From JBBCJM01 sp037190175 (lineage in GTDB: Bacteria; Pseudomonadota; Alphaproteobacteria; Rhodobacterales; Rhodobacteraceae), in assembly GCA_037190175.1 (NCBI GenBank), contig JBBCJM010000076.1, positions 1 to 54,928 of the forward strand: 54,928 nt of DNA, read 5' to 3'. A program made the position numbers and the translations under genes. This document shows, one piece after another, positions 7,949-14,981 of this stretch. How positions within the stretch are numbered: the first letter of the stretch is position 1; each line of letters opens with the position of its first letter. The notes beneath the pieces are model-generated. The model ran no database searches. It saw only the letters and a program-made list of their open reading frames with translations, and was not told where the DNA came from.

Positions 7949-8752
7949 TCAGTCCCGATAGGACGGGTCGAGCTTGTCGAGCAGGCGCAGCATGGCCGGC
8001 CACTCGTAGCCCGAGATCGGAACCTCGCGGCGGCGATACTTCTCGCCCATGTAGTCCAGAAGCTCTTGCGAGGGTTCCGACAGTTTCTGGCCGCCGGCAA
8101 GGGCATCGACCTGAACCCGACACAGGAACTCCAGATAATACATCGAGTTGAAGCAGCCCGCCATCGTCGTGCCGGCGGTGAACAGCCCGTGGTTGCGCAG
8201 GATCATGGTGTTCTTGTCGCCCAGGATCTGCGCCGCCCGTTCGCCCTCGTTCGGGATCCGCTTGATCGTGCCGAAGTCGTCCGAGCGCAGGAAGTCGCCT
8301 TCGTAGTCGTGATAGGCGATCCCGCCATGGAAGTGCATCGCGGTGTGGTTCCCGGGGATCAACCCGCATTCCATCATGGAAACCGCCGTTCCGGCGCGGG
8401 TGTGCATGTGCATCGTTGCCATGAGATCCGGCCGCGCCTGCAGGATCGGGGCATGGAAGGCGGCGCAGAACGGGCTGTGGGGCAGTCCGGGCATCGAGCC
8501 GGCATCGATCACCTCGCCCGCGAAGTTCATCGTCTTCAGGCTGGAGGCCGTCACCTCCCAGAACCACAACCCGTGCGGGGCGAGCAGGAACTGATCCTCA
8601 GTCCCCGGAACCCGCATGGTGATGTGCGAATAGATCAGATCGTCCAGCCCGAAATGGGCGATCAGGCGATGCGCGGCGGCGCAGTCGATCCGCGCCTGTT
8701 CGAGGGTCAGCGGGCCGGGGGCCACGAAGTCCTTCGCATAGAGCCGAGACAT
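7949..8752 (-). CDS. Class II aldolase/adducin family protein
   Basis: 267 residues from the ATG at 8752, chosen because GGAGGT lies just upstream; an ATG four codons earlier (8764) contains that ribosome site and is unlikely. The class II aldolase fold is clear: IYSHITMRVPG, FLLAPHGLWFWEV, the zinc ligands in MHMHTRAG and AMHFHGG, and the later LRNHGLFTAG. Family members use zinc to stabilise an enediolate, in fuculose-phosphate aldolase, ribulose-phosphate 4-epimerase and various decarboxylases. It is divergent from the FAD oxidoreductase gene. A role in cleaving a hydroxy-acid or sugar-acid skeleton from the locus substrate is plausible but not shown. Confidence 0.88.
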   Translation of the reverse strand: MSRLYAKDFVAPGPLTLEQARIDCAAAHRLIAHFGLDDLIYSHITMRVPGTEDQFLLAPHGLWFWEVTASSLKTMNFAGEVIDAGSMPGLPHSPFCAAFHAPILQARPDLMATMHMHTRAGTAVSMMECGLIPGNHTAMHFHGGIAYHDYEGDFLRSDDFGTIKRIPNEGERAAQILGDKNTMILRNHGLFTAGTTMAGCFNSMYYLEFLCRVQVDALAGGQKLSEPSQELLDYMGEKYRRREVPISGYEWPAMLRLLDKLDPSYRD

Positions 8753-8804
8753 TTTTACCTCCATGTTTGCAGAAATCCTATTGATCGCATTACTAGTATG
8801 TCAA

Positions 8805-8815
8805 TAACATATTAC
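8805..8815. promoter_or_regulatory. Candidate operator, TAACATATTAC (copy 2) beside TACTAGTA
   Basis: The divergent gap between the aldolase (minus) and FAD oxidoreductase (plus) genes contains the same 11-base word as 4737-4747, plus ATTACTAG at 8789-8796 and an eight-base palindrome TACTAGTA at 8791-8798. Two shared words in two divergent promoters of one locus suggest a common regulator. The GntR/FCD gene at 10885 is the obvious candidate. Confidence 0.45.
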
Positions 8816-8880
8816 AGATGGCAGCTGTGCCCTGCACGCAGGCCGGCGGGCGGTGCTGCGGCCAGGGAGGATGGAACGGA

Positions 8881-10050
8881 ATGAAGGTCGTGATCGTCGG
8901 CGGCGGAGTGATGGGAAGCTCGCTGGCCTATCATCTGCTGTCCGACCCCGCCTTTGAAGGCAAGGTGACCGTGGTGGAGCGCGACATCGCCTTTGCCAGC
9001 GCCTCGTCGGCGCTGTCGCTGGCTGGGGTGCGCCAGCAGTTCTCCCAGCCCATCAACATCCGCCTTTCGCTCGATTCGATCGGCTTCCTGCGCGAGGCGG
9101 GCGAGCGGCTGAAGACCGGCGAAACCCCCGCCTTCATCGCGCTGCACGAACGCGGCTATCTGATCCTCGCCCGCGAGCAGACGGTCGACGAGCTGCGGGC
9201 CGCCTGCGCGCTGCAGGCGGCCGAAGGCTCCGACATCGTGATGCTGCGCCCCGAGGACCTGCGCGCGCGCTACCCCTGGCTGGCCAGCGACGGCATCGCG
9301 GGCGCAAGCTGGGGGCGCAGCGGCGAGGGCTGGTTCGACGGGTATGCTTTGTTCAGCGCCTTCTGGCAGAAGGCCCGCAGCCTGGGCGCGCAACGGGTCG
9401 AAGGGCAGGTCAGCGGATTCCGCCTGGCCGGAGACCGCGTCACGGCGGTCGAGCTGGCCGATGGCACCCTGCTGGCCTGCGACGTGGTGGTGAATGCCGC
9501 CGGCCCCTGGTCGGGCGAGCTTGCCGCGCGGGCGGGAATCGACCTGCCCGTCCGCCCGCGCCGCCGGTCGGTCTTCCTGTTCGCCTGCCGCAGCGAGTTG
9601 CCGGATTGCCCGGTGGTGTTCGATCCGCGCGGCGTGTCGTTCCGGCCCGAGGGCCCGAACTTCGTCTGCACCGCGCCGCCCCGGGCCGCGGACGACACCG
9701 ACGGACTGCCGCTGGAGCCCGACTACGACCAGTTCGAAAACCATATCTGGCCCATCCTGGCCGAGCGGGTGCCGGCCTTCGAGGAAATCCGGCTGCTGCG
9801 GGGCTGGGCCGGCTATTACGAGATGAACCTGTTCGACCAGAATGCCTTCATCGGGCCGCATGACCGTGTGCGGAACCTGCATTTCCTGACCGGCTTCAGC
9901 GGGCACGGCATCCAGCAGTCGCCCGCCGTAGGGCGCGGACTGGCGGAGCTGATCGTCCACGGGGCCTATCGCACGATGGACCTCTCGGAACTTTCCTACA
10001 GCCGGCTGGCGCAGGGACGCCCGCTGCTGGAACGCAACATCTTCGGTTGA
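8881..10050 (+). CDS. FAD-dependent amine/amino acid oxidoreductase (DAO family)
   Basis: 389 residues from the ATG at 8881, which has GGGAGG upstream; an open frame from 8818 exists but lacks a ribosome site and precedes the domain. The N-terminal dinucleotide-binding motif is VIVGGGVMGSSLAYHL, followed by VVERD. The middle has VVNAAGPWSGELAARAGI and the C-terminus has LTGFSGHGIQQSPAVGRGLAELI, both hallmarks of the DadA/glycine oxidase/sarcosine oxidase superfamily. Such enzymes oxidatively deaminate D-amino or N-alkyl amino acids to 2-oxo acids. It is followed 10 bases later by the metallo-hydrolase gene. With the racemase homologue downstream, a D- or N-substituted amino acid is a reasonable substrate class. 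Confidence 0.87.
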   Translation: MKVVIVGGGVMGSSLAYHLLSDPAFEGKVTVVERDIAFASASSALSLAGVRQQFSQPINIRLSLDSIGFLREAGERLKTGETPAFIALHERGYLILAREQTVDELRAACALQAAEGSDIVMLRPEDLRARYPWLASDGIAGASWGRSGEGWFDGYALFSAFWQKARSLGAQRVEGQVSGFRLAGDRVTAVELADGTLLACDVVVNAAGPWSGELAARAGIDLPVRPRRRSVFLFACRSELPDCPVVFDPRGVSFRPEGPNFVCTAPPRAADDTDGLPLEPDYDQFENHIWPILAERVPAFEEIRLLRGWAGYYEMNLFDQNAFIGPHDRVRNLHFLTGFSGHGIQQSPAVGRGLAELIVHGAYRTMDLSELSYSRLAQGRPLLERNIFG

Positions 10051-10060
10051 TGGAGACCCG

Positions 10061-10765
10061 ATGAAACTTGTCTGGCTTGGCCATTCGGCCTTTCACCTGA
10101 GCTGCGAGGGGCGCGAGATCCTCATCGACCCGTTCTTCGCCGGGAACCCGAAGTTTCCCGCCGGCTATGAGGACGGGCTGGACCGCGTTGACGACATCCT
10201 GCTGACCCACGGGCACGAGGATCATCTGGGCGACACGCTGCGGCTCTGCGGGAAATACGGCGCGACGCTGGTTGCCCAGCCGGAGATCTGTAAATGGGCC
10301 AAGGCCAAAGGGGTCGAGCAGATCGATGCCCTGAACATCGGCGGCACGATTGCGCGCGGCAGCGTGGCGGTGTCCATGACCCCGGCGCTGCACACCTCGT
10401 CGATCATGGTGGACGGCAGCCCGCTCTATATGGGAGAGCCCGCCGGCCTGGTGCTGGCCACCGGCCTCGACCGGATCTACCACAGCGGCGACACCGGGCT
10501 GTTCAGCGACATGGCGCTGATCCAGCGGCTATGGAACCCGCGCGTCGGGCTGATCTGCATCGGCGACCGCTTCACCATGGGCCCCGAGGCCGCCGCCATC
10601 GCCTGCAACGAGTTTCTCGACCTGGAGGTGGTGGTTCCCACCCACTGGGGAACCTTCCCGCCGCTGACCGGCACGCCGGAAGCCTTCTGCGGACTGCTGC
10701 GCAGGGGCCGGATGGAGTTGCCGGTCCCGGGACGGACGCTGAACCTTGCCAGGACCGGACCTTGA
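10061..10765 (+). CDS. UPF0173/UlaG-like metal-dependent hydrolase
   Basis: 234 residues of metallo-beta-lactamase fold in the UPF0173/UlaG group. It starts directly at the core strand (LVWLGHSAFHL). Metal ligands are visible as THGHEDHLGD (about 49-58), the His in ALHTSS, the Asp in HSGDTGLFSDM, and PTHWGTFPPL. UlaG itself opens a lactone, and many members are uncharacterised hydrolases. It is the second gene of a plus-strand unit with the FAD oxidoreductase. A lactonase role would pair naturally with a uronate-dehydrogenase-type enzyme that makes a lactone (inference). Confidence 0.85.
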   Translation: MKLVWLGHSAFHLSCEGREILIDPFFAGNPKFPAGYEDGLDRVDDILLTHGHEDHLGDTLRLCGKYGATLVAQPEICKWAKAKGVEQIDALNIGGTIARGSVAVSMTPALHTSSIMVDGSPLYMGEPAGLVLATGLDRIYHSGDTGLFSDMALIQRLWNPRVGLICIGDRFTMGPEAAAIACNEFLDLEVVVPTHWGTFPPLTGTPEAFCGLLRRGRMELPVPGRTLNLARTGP

Positions 10766-10884
10766 TCGGGAAGATGCGAAAACGGCCCGGAAACCGGCGC
10801 GGATCACCGGATGTGGCCACGTCGCTCTTGAGCTTGCCGCCGTCTCGCCCTCAGATGACGCATACAGGAACCAGGATCTTCCCC

Positions 10885-11619
10885 GTGACAACCGAACGCA
10901 TTCAGGAAAAGGGTGTCCTTACCGGCGAATTGCGCGTCAGCCGCAAGGAGCCTCCGGTTTCGCTGACCGAACGCATCTACAAGGAACTGCGCGCCGCAAT
11001 CGTGACCAGCATCCTTCCACCCGGAAGCGAGGTCTCGGAGCAGGAGCTGGCCGTGCAGTTCAACGTCAGCAAGACCCCCGTGCGCGAGGCCCTGGGGCGG
11101 CTCGTCTCGGACGGATATGTCCGGTCCTTCCCCCGCCGCGGTTACCAGATCGCGCCGCTGACCGTCGGGGCGCTGAACGAGCTTCTGGACGTGCGGGTCG
11201 CGCTTGAATGCGGCGCCATCGAGCTGGCCTGCAGCCGGATCACGCCGGAAGAGCTGGACGCATTGCGCGCGCTTGCGGAGAAGGAGCTGCACGAGGGGCG
11301 CCAGATGAACTATCAGCAGCATGTCGCCCTCAACCGCGCCTTCCACGAGAAGATCGCGCGGGCGACGCGCAACGAGCGGTTCTTCAACCTGGTCATGCGC
11401 TGCATCGACGATCTGGAACGCTACTTCTATCTGGGCGCGGAAGAGCGGATCACCTTCCTCGACCTCGAACATGGCCACATGCATCTGGTCGAGGTGATCG
11501 CGGCCGGCGATCCTGCCGCCGCACGCGAGGCGCTGAAGCGCCACACCGAAAAGACGCGGGTTTCGCTGCTGCGCCAGCTTTCCGCCAGCTCCGAACTGCA
11601 GGGCGCATCCGCCCTCTGA
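10885..11619 (+). CDS. GntR-family transcriptional regulator, FCD subfamily
   Basis: About 244 residues from a GTG at 10885 with AGGA eight bases upstream; an in-frame ATG at 10855 lacks a ribosome site. The winged helix-turn-helix is complete: LTERIYKELRAAIVTSILPPGSEVSEQELA, then VSKTPVREALGRLVSDGYV and the wing FPRRGYQIAPL. The C-terminal all-helical FCD domain has LLDVRVALECGAIELA, LNRAFHEKIARATRNERF and HMHLVEVIAAGD, with the metal-binding His and Asp pattern. FCD proteins bind small carboxylates or amino acids and usually repress neighbouring genes. It probably controls the locus around it. Confidence 0.9.
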   Translation: MTTERIQEKGVLTGELRVSRKEPPVSLTERIYKELRAAIVTSILPPGSEVSEQELAVQFNVSKTPVREALGRLVSDGYVRSFPRRGYQIAPLTVGALNELLDVRVALECGAIELACSRITPEELDALRALAEKELHEGRQMNYQQHVALNRAFHEKIARATRNERFFNLVMRCIDDLERYFYLGAEERITFLDLEHGHMHLVEVIAAGDPAAAREALKRHTEKTRVSLLRQLSASSELQGASAL

Positions 11620-11700
11620 ACAGGCCGTACCTCGGCCGCCTCACCGCGCTCCCGCCCGCCGGGGCGGGTCCTGTCCTGCAACCCCGAACCGAGGCAGACC

Positions 11701-12408
11701 ATGCCGCGCATCTTCGTATTGAACAGCAACAGTTCCGAAGCCATCACCCGCCAACTGGAGAAATCCGTCGAGCCGATCCGTCTTGCCATCACGGCCGAGT
11801 TGGCCTTCGGGACGCTTGCCGGCGCGCCTGCCGGCATCGAGACCCAGGCCGATGTCGAGGCCGTCGTCCTGCCGACGCTGGCGCGGCTCAGGGCCGAGCC
11901 TGCCGACGCCTATGTCATCGCCTGTTTCTCGGACCCCGGTCTGACGCTGGCGCAGGCCGAGCTTGACCGGCCCGTCGTCGGCATGGCCGAAGCTGCGTTC
12001 GGCGAGGCGGCGGCCCTGGGTGGCCGCTTCGGCGTGATCTCGATCCTTCCCGCCTCGGTCGCCCGGCACCGGCGCAGCATCCGCGTACTGGGGCTGGAGT
12101 TCCTTTGCGCCGGCGACCGACCTCTCGGCATCGGCGTGCAGGGTCTGGGTGCGCGCGACAGGGTTCTGGCCCGCATCGCCGAGGTCTGCCGCGACCTGCG
12201 CGAGATCGACGGCGCGGATTGTCTGGTCCTCGGCGGCGCGGCCCTGTCGCAGTACCGCAACGAGGTGCAGGAAATGACCGGCCTGCCCGTCATCGACCCG
12301 ATCCAGGCGGCCGTCATGCGCGCAAACAGTCTGATCGCGTTCGACTATTCCCCACTCCCGCAACGAGATTCCCCCGGTCTCCTGTTGCCGGTCAGACAAA
12401 ACCCCTGA
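11701..12408 (+). CDS. Asp/Glu/hydantoin racemase family protein
   Basis: 235 residues with the hydantoin-racemase pattern: FVLNSNSSEAITRQL at the start, VIACFSDPGL with the first catalytic Cys (Cys75), VVGMAEAAFGEAAALGGRFGVIS, then ADCLVLGGAALSQY. In true hydantoin racemases this last strand contains the second catalytic Cys (LGCAGM-like); here it is Gly179. A two-base racemisation needing two cysteines is therefore unlikely, and the protein may be a one-base isomerase, a decarboxylase-like relative or a catalytically changed member. It follows the regulator by 81 bases and ends region 1. It fits functionally with the amidohydrolase at 1376. Confidence 0.83.
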   Translation: MPRIFVLNSNSSEAITRQLEKSVEPIRLAITAELAFGTLAGAPAGIETQADVEAVVLPTLARLRAEPADAYVIACFSDPGLTLAQAELDRPVVGMAEAAFGEAAALGGRFGVISILPASVARHRRSIRVLGLEFLCAGDRPLGIGVQGLGARDRVLARIAEVCRDLREIDGADCLVLGGAALSQYRNEVQEMTGLPVIDPIQAAVMRANSLIAFDYSPLPQRDSPGLLLPVRQNP

Positions 12409-12806
12409 TCCTGCTACTCCTGCATCCTCTTCGCCGCCCAGCGCAACAGCGAGCGCAGCAAACCGATGGTGCGCGGCTGCCTGTGCGCCGGGGTGAGCCC
12501 GGGTCGCCCATCTGCGCTCCACGCTCCCTCAACGATCGGGACCGTCGGCCGCAGGATTGCCCTCGTTTCACGGACAGCCTTTTTCGAGATCGAGGCCGGG
12601 GCGCATCGGCCGGCGCCAGCAGAAAAGGTGGACGATTCGGGCAGAGAGCAGGATGTCCCATCGCCAGAAGAAGAAGCCCCACGTGGTCTTGCGGGCCGTC
12701 AACGACGCTGGCGTCCATATCGTCGCCTTCGTCCAGGCGCAGCCGCGCCTGGAGGCCGTCTCCGGCGCCGGACGCCCGCGCGACGGGGTTTCGGAGCCGG
12801 GCTCGC
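12409..12806. other. Gene-free stretch after the racemase gene
   Basis: About 400 bases with no convincing gene. Several frames stay open on both strands because of GC content, but none has a ribosome site together with a recognisable domain. A start-less minus-strand frame ending at 12414 (…GLLRSLLRWAAKRMQE) could be decayed coding sequence; nothing decisive was seen. Confidence 0.4.
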
Positions 12807-12992
12807 TCAGGGCTTCCGTGTGGCCAGCACGACCTCGGCCGCCCGCTGTGCCGCATCCCTGGACATCACCAGGCGAACCAGTTTTCCCGCCGCCGTGTGG
12901 AGCAACACCGATATGGACCCGCCATCGGGCGACAGGATGGGATCATCCAGGTCCAGCACCACGTATTCGCGCACATCGGACAATGGTTGCAT
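12807..12992 (-). CDS. Small hypothetical protein (61 aa)
   Basis: A short frame from an ATG at 12992, with GAGGG a few bases upstream, to a TGA at 12807. The product starts MQPLSDVREYVVLDLDD, continues ISVLLHTAAGKLVRLVM and ends in a helical, basic tail. The alternation of hydrophobic strand-like stretches and the acidic VLDLDDPIL segment look like real protein rather than a GC shadow. I do not recognise a family and no neighbour explains it. A longer in-frame extension upstream to 13199 looks non-coding (Ser/Arg/Cys-rich). It may be a free-standing small gene between regions 1 and 2, or the surviving end of a larger one. Confidence 0.45.
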   Translation of the reverse strand: MQPLSDVREYVVLDLDDPILSPDGGSISVLLHTAAGKLVRLVMSRDAAQRAAEVVLATRKP

Positions 12993-13242
12993 GACGCCCT
13001 CGCCTGCTGATGACACCAGCCATCCGAGGCCTGTGGCGATTTCCCGAGCCGTGCGCAACGGCCCGCGGCCCGCGGAGTGTCGACCGCAATCACGCCGGAA
13101 ACAAACCCGGGGCTGCGGGCACGGACTCTGAAATACCTCGCCCCCGGAGCGGCAGGAAGCTGCCGAGGCGGCTGCGGGTGCAGGGGTGACGCCCCACATC
13201 CAGCAGCCCTTGGCGGCGAGCGGCGGGCTCGCCCCGGCGATG

Positions 13243-14034
13243 TCAGAGATGCGCGACCTCGGGGGCGGTCACGAATCTCCAGTTCCGGCGGGGGCCGGCC
13301 ATGACGTTGAGATAGTAGAGCTGGAAACCATGGGGCACGCCGCAGGGATGGTGCCCCCGGGGGACGAGGGTGACATCGCCGTCCCTGACCGCCATGGTCT
13401 CGTCAAGCGCGCCGTCGTCGGTATAGACGCGCTGGAGCGCCCAGCCCTGGGGCGGATCCAGCCGGTGATAATAGGTTTCCTCCAGATAGGTGATGCGGGG
13501 AAAGTCGTCCTCGTCATGGCGGTGGCTCGGATAGCTCGACCAGTTGCCGGCGGGGGTGAAGACCTCGGTCACCAGAAGACTGTCGGCATAGTCCTCGGCC
13601 TCCATGGCGATGTTGTTGATGAAGCGCGCGTTCGCCCCCTCGCCGCGCTGGGTGAGCACGATGCCCTCGGGGCCGATGCGGCGGGCCGGATGGCCGCCCC
13701 TGCCCGGGGCGGAGCACACGGCGATGGTGCAGTCGGTCCGGGCCACCGCCTGCCACCCGGCGCCGTTCGGGACGTAGAGGCCATGGGGCGGGGTCTTCTC
13801 GAAGACGCTCATCCGTTCGCCCAGCGTGCCCCAGTCCTGTCCCGCGGCGGCGAAGGCGGCCTTGCCCTCGACCATGACCAGGATCGCCTCGCGGTCGCCG
13901 GTGGCCTCGGCGGCGGTCTCGCCCGCGCGCAGCCGGTAGAGCGAAAAGCCCACATAGCGCCAGCCCGCCGATTGCGGGGTGATCTCGTGCACCTTGCCGG
14001 TCCTGCCGAAGGGTTTGCGCAAAAGCCGACCCAT
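13243..14034 (-). CDS. iolB: 5-deoxy-glucuronate isomerase IolB
   Basis: 263 residues of the bicupin IolB family, which converts 5-deoxy-D-glucuronate to 2-deoxy-5-keto-D-gluconate in myo-inositol catabolism. Diagnostic stretches are SLYRLRAGETAAEATGDREAI, FEKTPPHGLYVPNG, and the C-terminal cupin with SSYPSHRHDEDDFPRITYLEE (metal-binding His-x-His and Glu) and LVPRGHHPCGVPHGFQLYYLNVMAGP. The ATG at 14034 follows GAGGAGAGGGGC. It is the last gene of the iolG-C-D-E-B run on the minus strand, 42 bases after iolE. Confidence 0.97.
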   Translation of the reverse strand: MGRLLRKPFGRTGKVHEITPQSAGWRYVGFSLYRLRAGETAAEATGDREAILVMVEGKAAFAAAGQDWGTLGERMSVFEKTPPHGLYVPNGAGWQAVARTDCTIAVCSAPGRGGHPARRIGPEGIVLTQRGEGANARFINNIAMEAEDYADSLLVTEVFTPAGNWSSYPSHRHDEDDFPRITYLEETYYHRLDPPQGWALQRVYTDDGALDETMAVRDGDVTLVPRGHHPCGVPHGFQLYYLNVMAGPRRNWRFVTAPEVAHL

Positions 14035-14076
14035 GCCCCTCTCCTCCTTCTCGCGCGACCCCGCTTCGCGCCGGCT

Positions 14077-14973
14077 TCAGATCAGCCCGGCCTCGCGCGC
14101 GAGCCGTTTCAGCGTGGCCAGCCCCAGCGTCTGGTAAAGCAGCGGGTTGCGGACCTGCGGGTCCTGTTCCGCCTCGATCACGATCCAGCCGTCATAGCCC
14201 GCGGCCTTGAGTATCCGCAGCAGGGGCAGGAAGTCGATCGCCCCCTCCTGGTCGCCCGGCACGGTGAAGGCCCCGGCGCGCACGCCGTCCAGGAAGGACA
14301 GGCCCTCGGCCCGCACCCTTTCGGTGACCGGCCGGCGGATGTTCTTGGCATGGAAATGGGCGACCCGGGCCATGTGGCGGGCCAGCACCTCCTCGAGGTT
14401 GCCGCCGCCGAAGGCGCAATGGCCGGCATCGAACAGCAGGCGGGCATGGGGGCCGGTCGCGGCCATGAAGGCGTCGATCTCGTCGGGGCTTTCGACCACC
14501 GTGCCCATGTGGTGATGATAGGCAAGCGTGATGCCCTCGCCCGCCAGATAGGCGGCGAAAGCCTCGATCCTGCGGCCGAACTCGGCCATTTCCGCGGCGC
14601 CCAGCCGGGGGCGGGCGTTGACCGGCACCTCGGCGTTGCCATGGACGGTGTTCGAGCATTCGCAGACGATGCAGACCTTGCAGTCGTTGTGCTTCAGCCT
14701 GGCCAGATGGCCCTGCACCGCGGCGATCTCGGCCTCGACCGGCTGGACCAGCAGGTTCGTCGAATACCAGCCGGAAACGAAGACCAGCCCGTATTCCGCC
14801 AGCAGGGCCCGCAGCGCCTCGGGGTCCTCGGGCCAGCGGTGGCCGTTCTCGATCCCGTCGAAGCCGATCTGGCGGCCGGCCTCGTCAAGGATGCGCGAGG
14901 TGGCGATATCTGCGCCGATCGACCGGTCGTCGTCGTTGGCCCAGGCGATCGGGTTGGTGCCGAAGCGGATCAT
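14077..14973 (-). CDS. iolE: Inosose (2-keto-myo-inositol) dehydratase IolE
   Basis: 298 residues from the ATG at 14973, with GAGGA upstream; a longer frame runs back into iolD and is not used. The TIM-barrel xylose-isomerase-like fold is typical of IolE: FGTNPIAWANDDD at the N-terminus, GFDGIENGHRWPED, ITLAYHHHMGTVVE, LLFDAGHCAFGG, VAHFHAKNIRR and DGWIVIEAEQDP. IolE dehydrates 2-keto-myo-inositol to 3D-(3,5/4)-trihydroxycyclohexane-1,2-dione, the substrate of IolD encoded just upstream (8-base gap). Confidence 0.96.
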   Translation of the reverse strand: MIRFGTNPIAWANDDDRSIGADIATSRILDEAGRQIGFDGIENGHRWPEDPEALRALLAEYGLVFVSGWYSTNLLVQPVEAEIAAVQGHLARLKHNDCKVCIVCECSNTVHGNAEVPVNARPRLGAAEMAEFGRRIEAFAAYLAGEGITLAYHHHMGTVVESPDEIDAFMAATGPHARLLFDAGHCAFGGGNLEEVLARHMARVAHFHAKNIRRPVTERVRAEGLSFLDGVRAGAFTVPGDQEGAIDFLPLLRILKAAGYDGWIVIEAEQDPQVRNPLLYQTLGLATLKRLAREAGLI

Positions 14974-14981
14974 TCTCGTCC

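Noticed and set aside
12392..12856. Minus-strand 154-codon frame between the racemase and iolB genes
   Set aside because: Ser/Arg/Cys-rich, no domain, and it overlaps the racemase 3' end; treated as non-coding or decayed.
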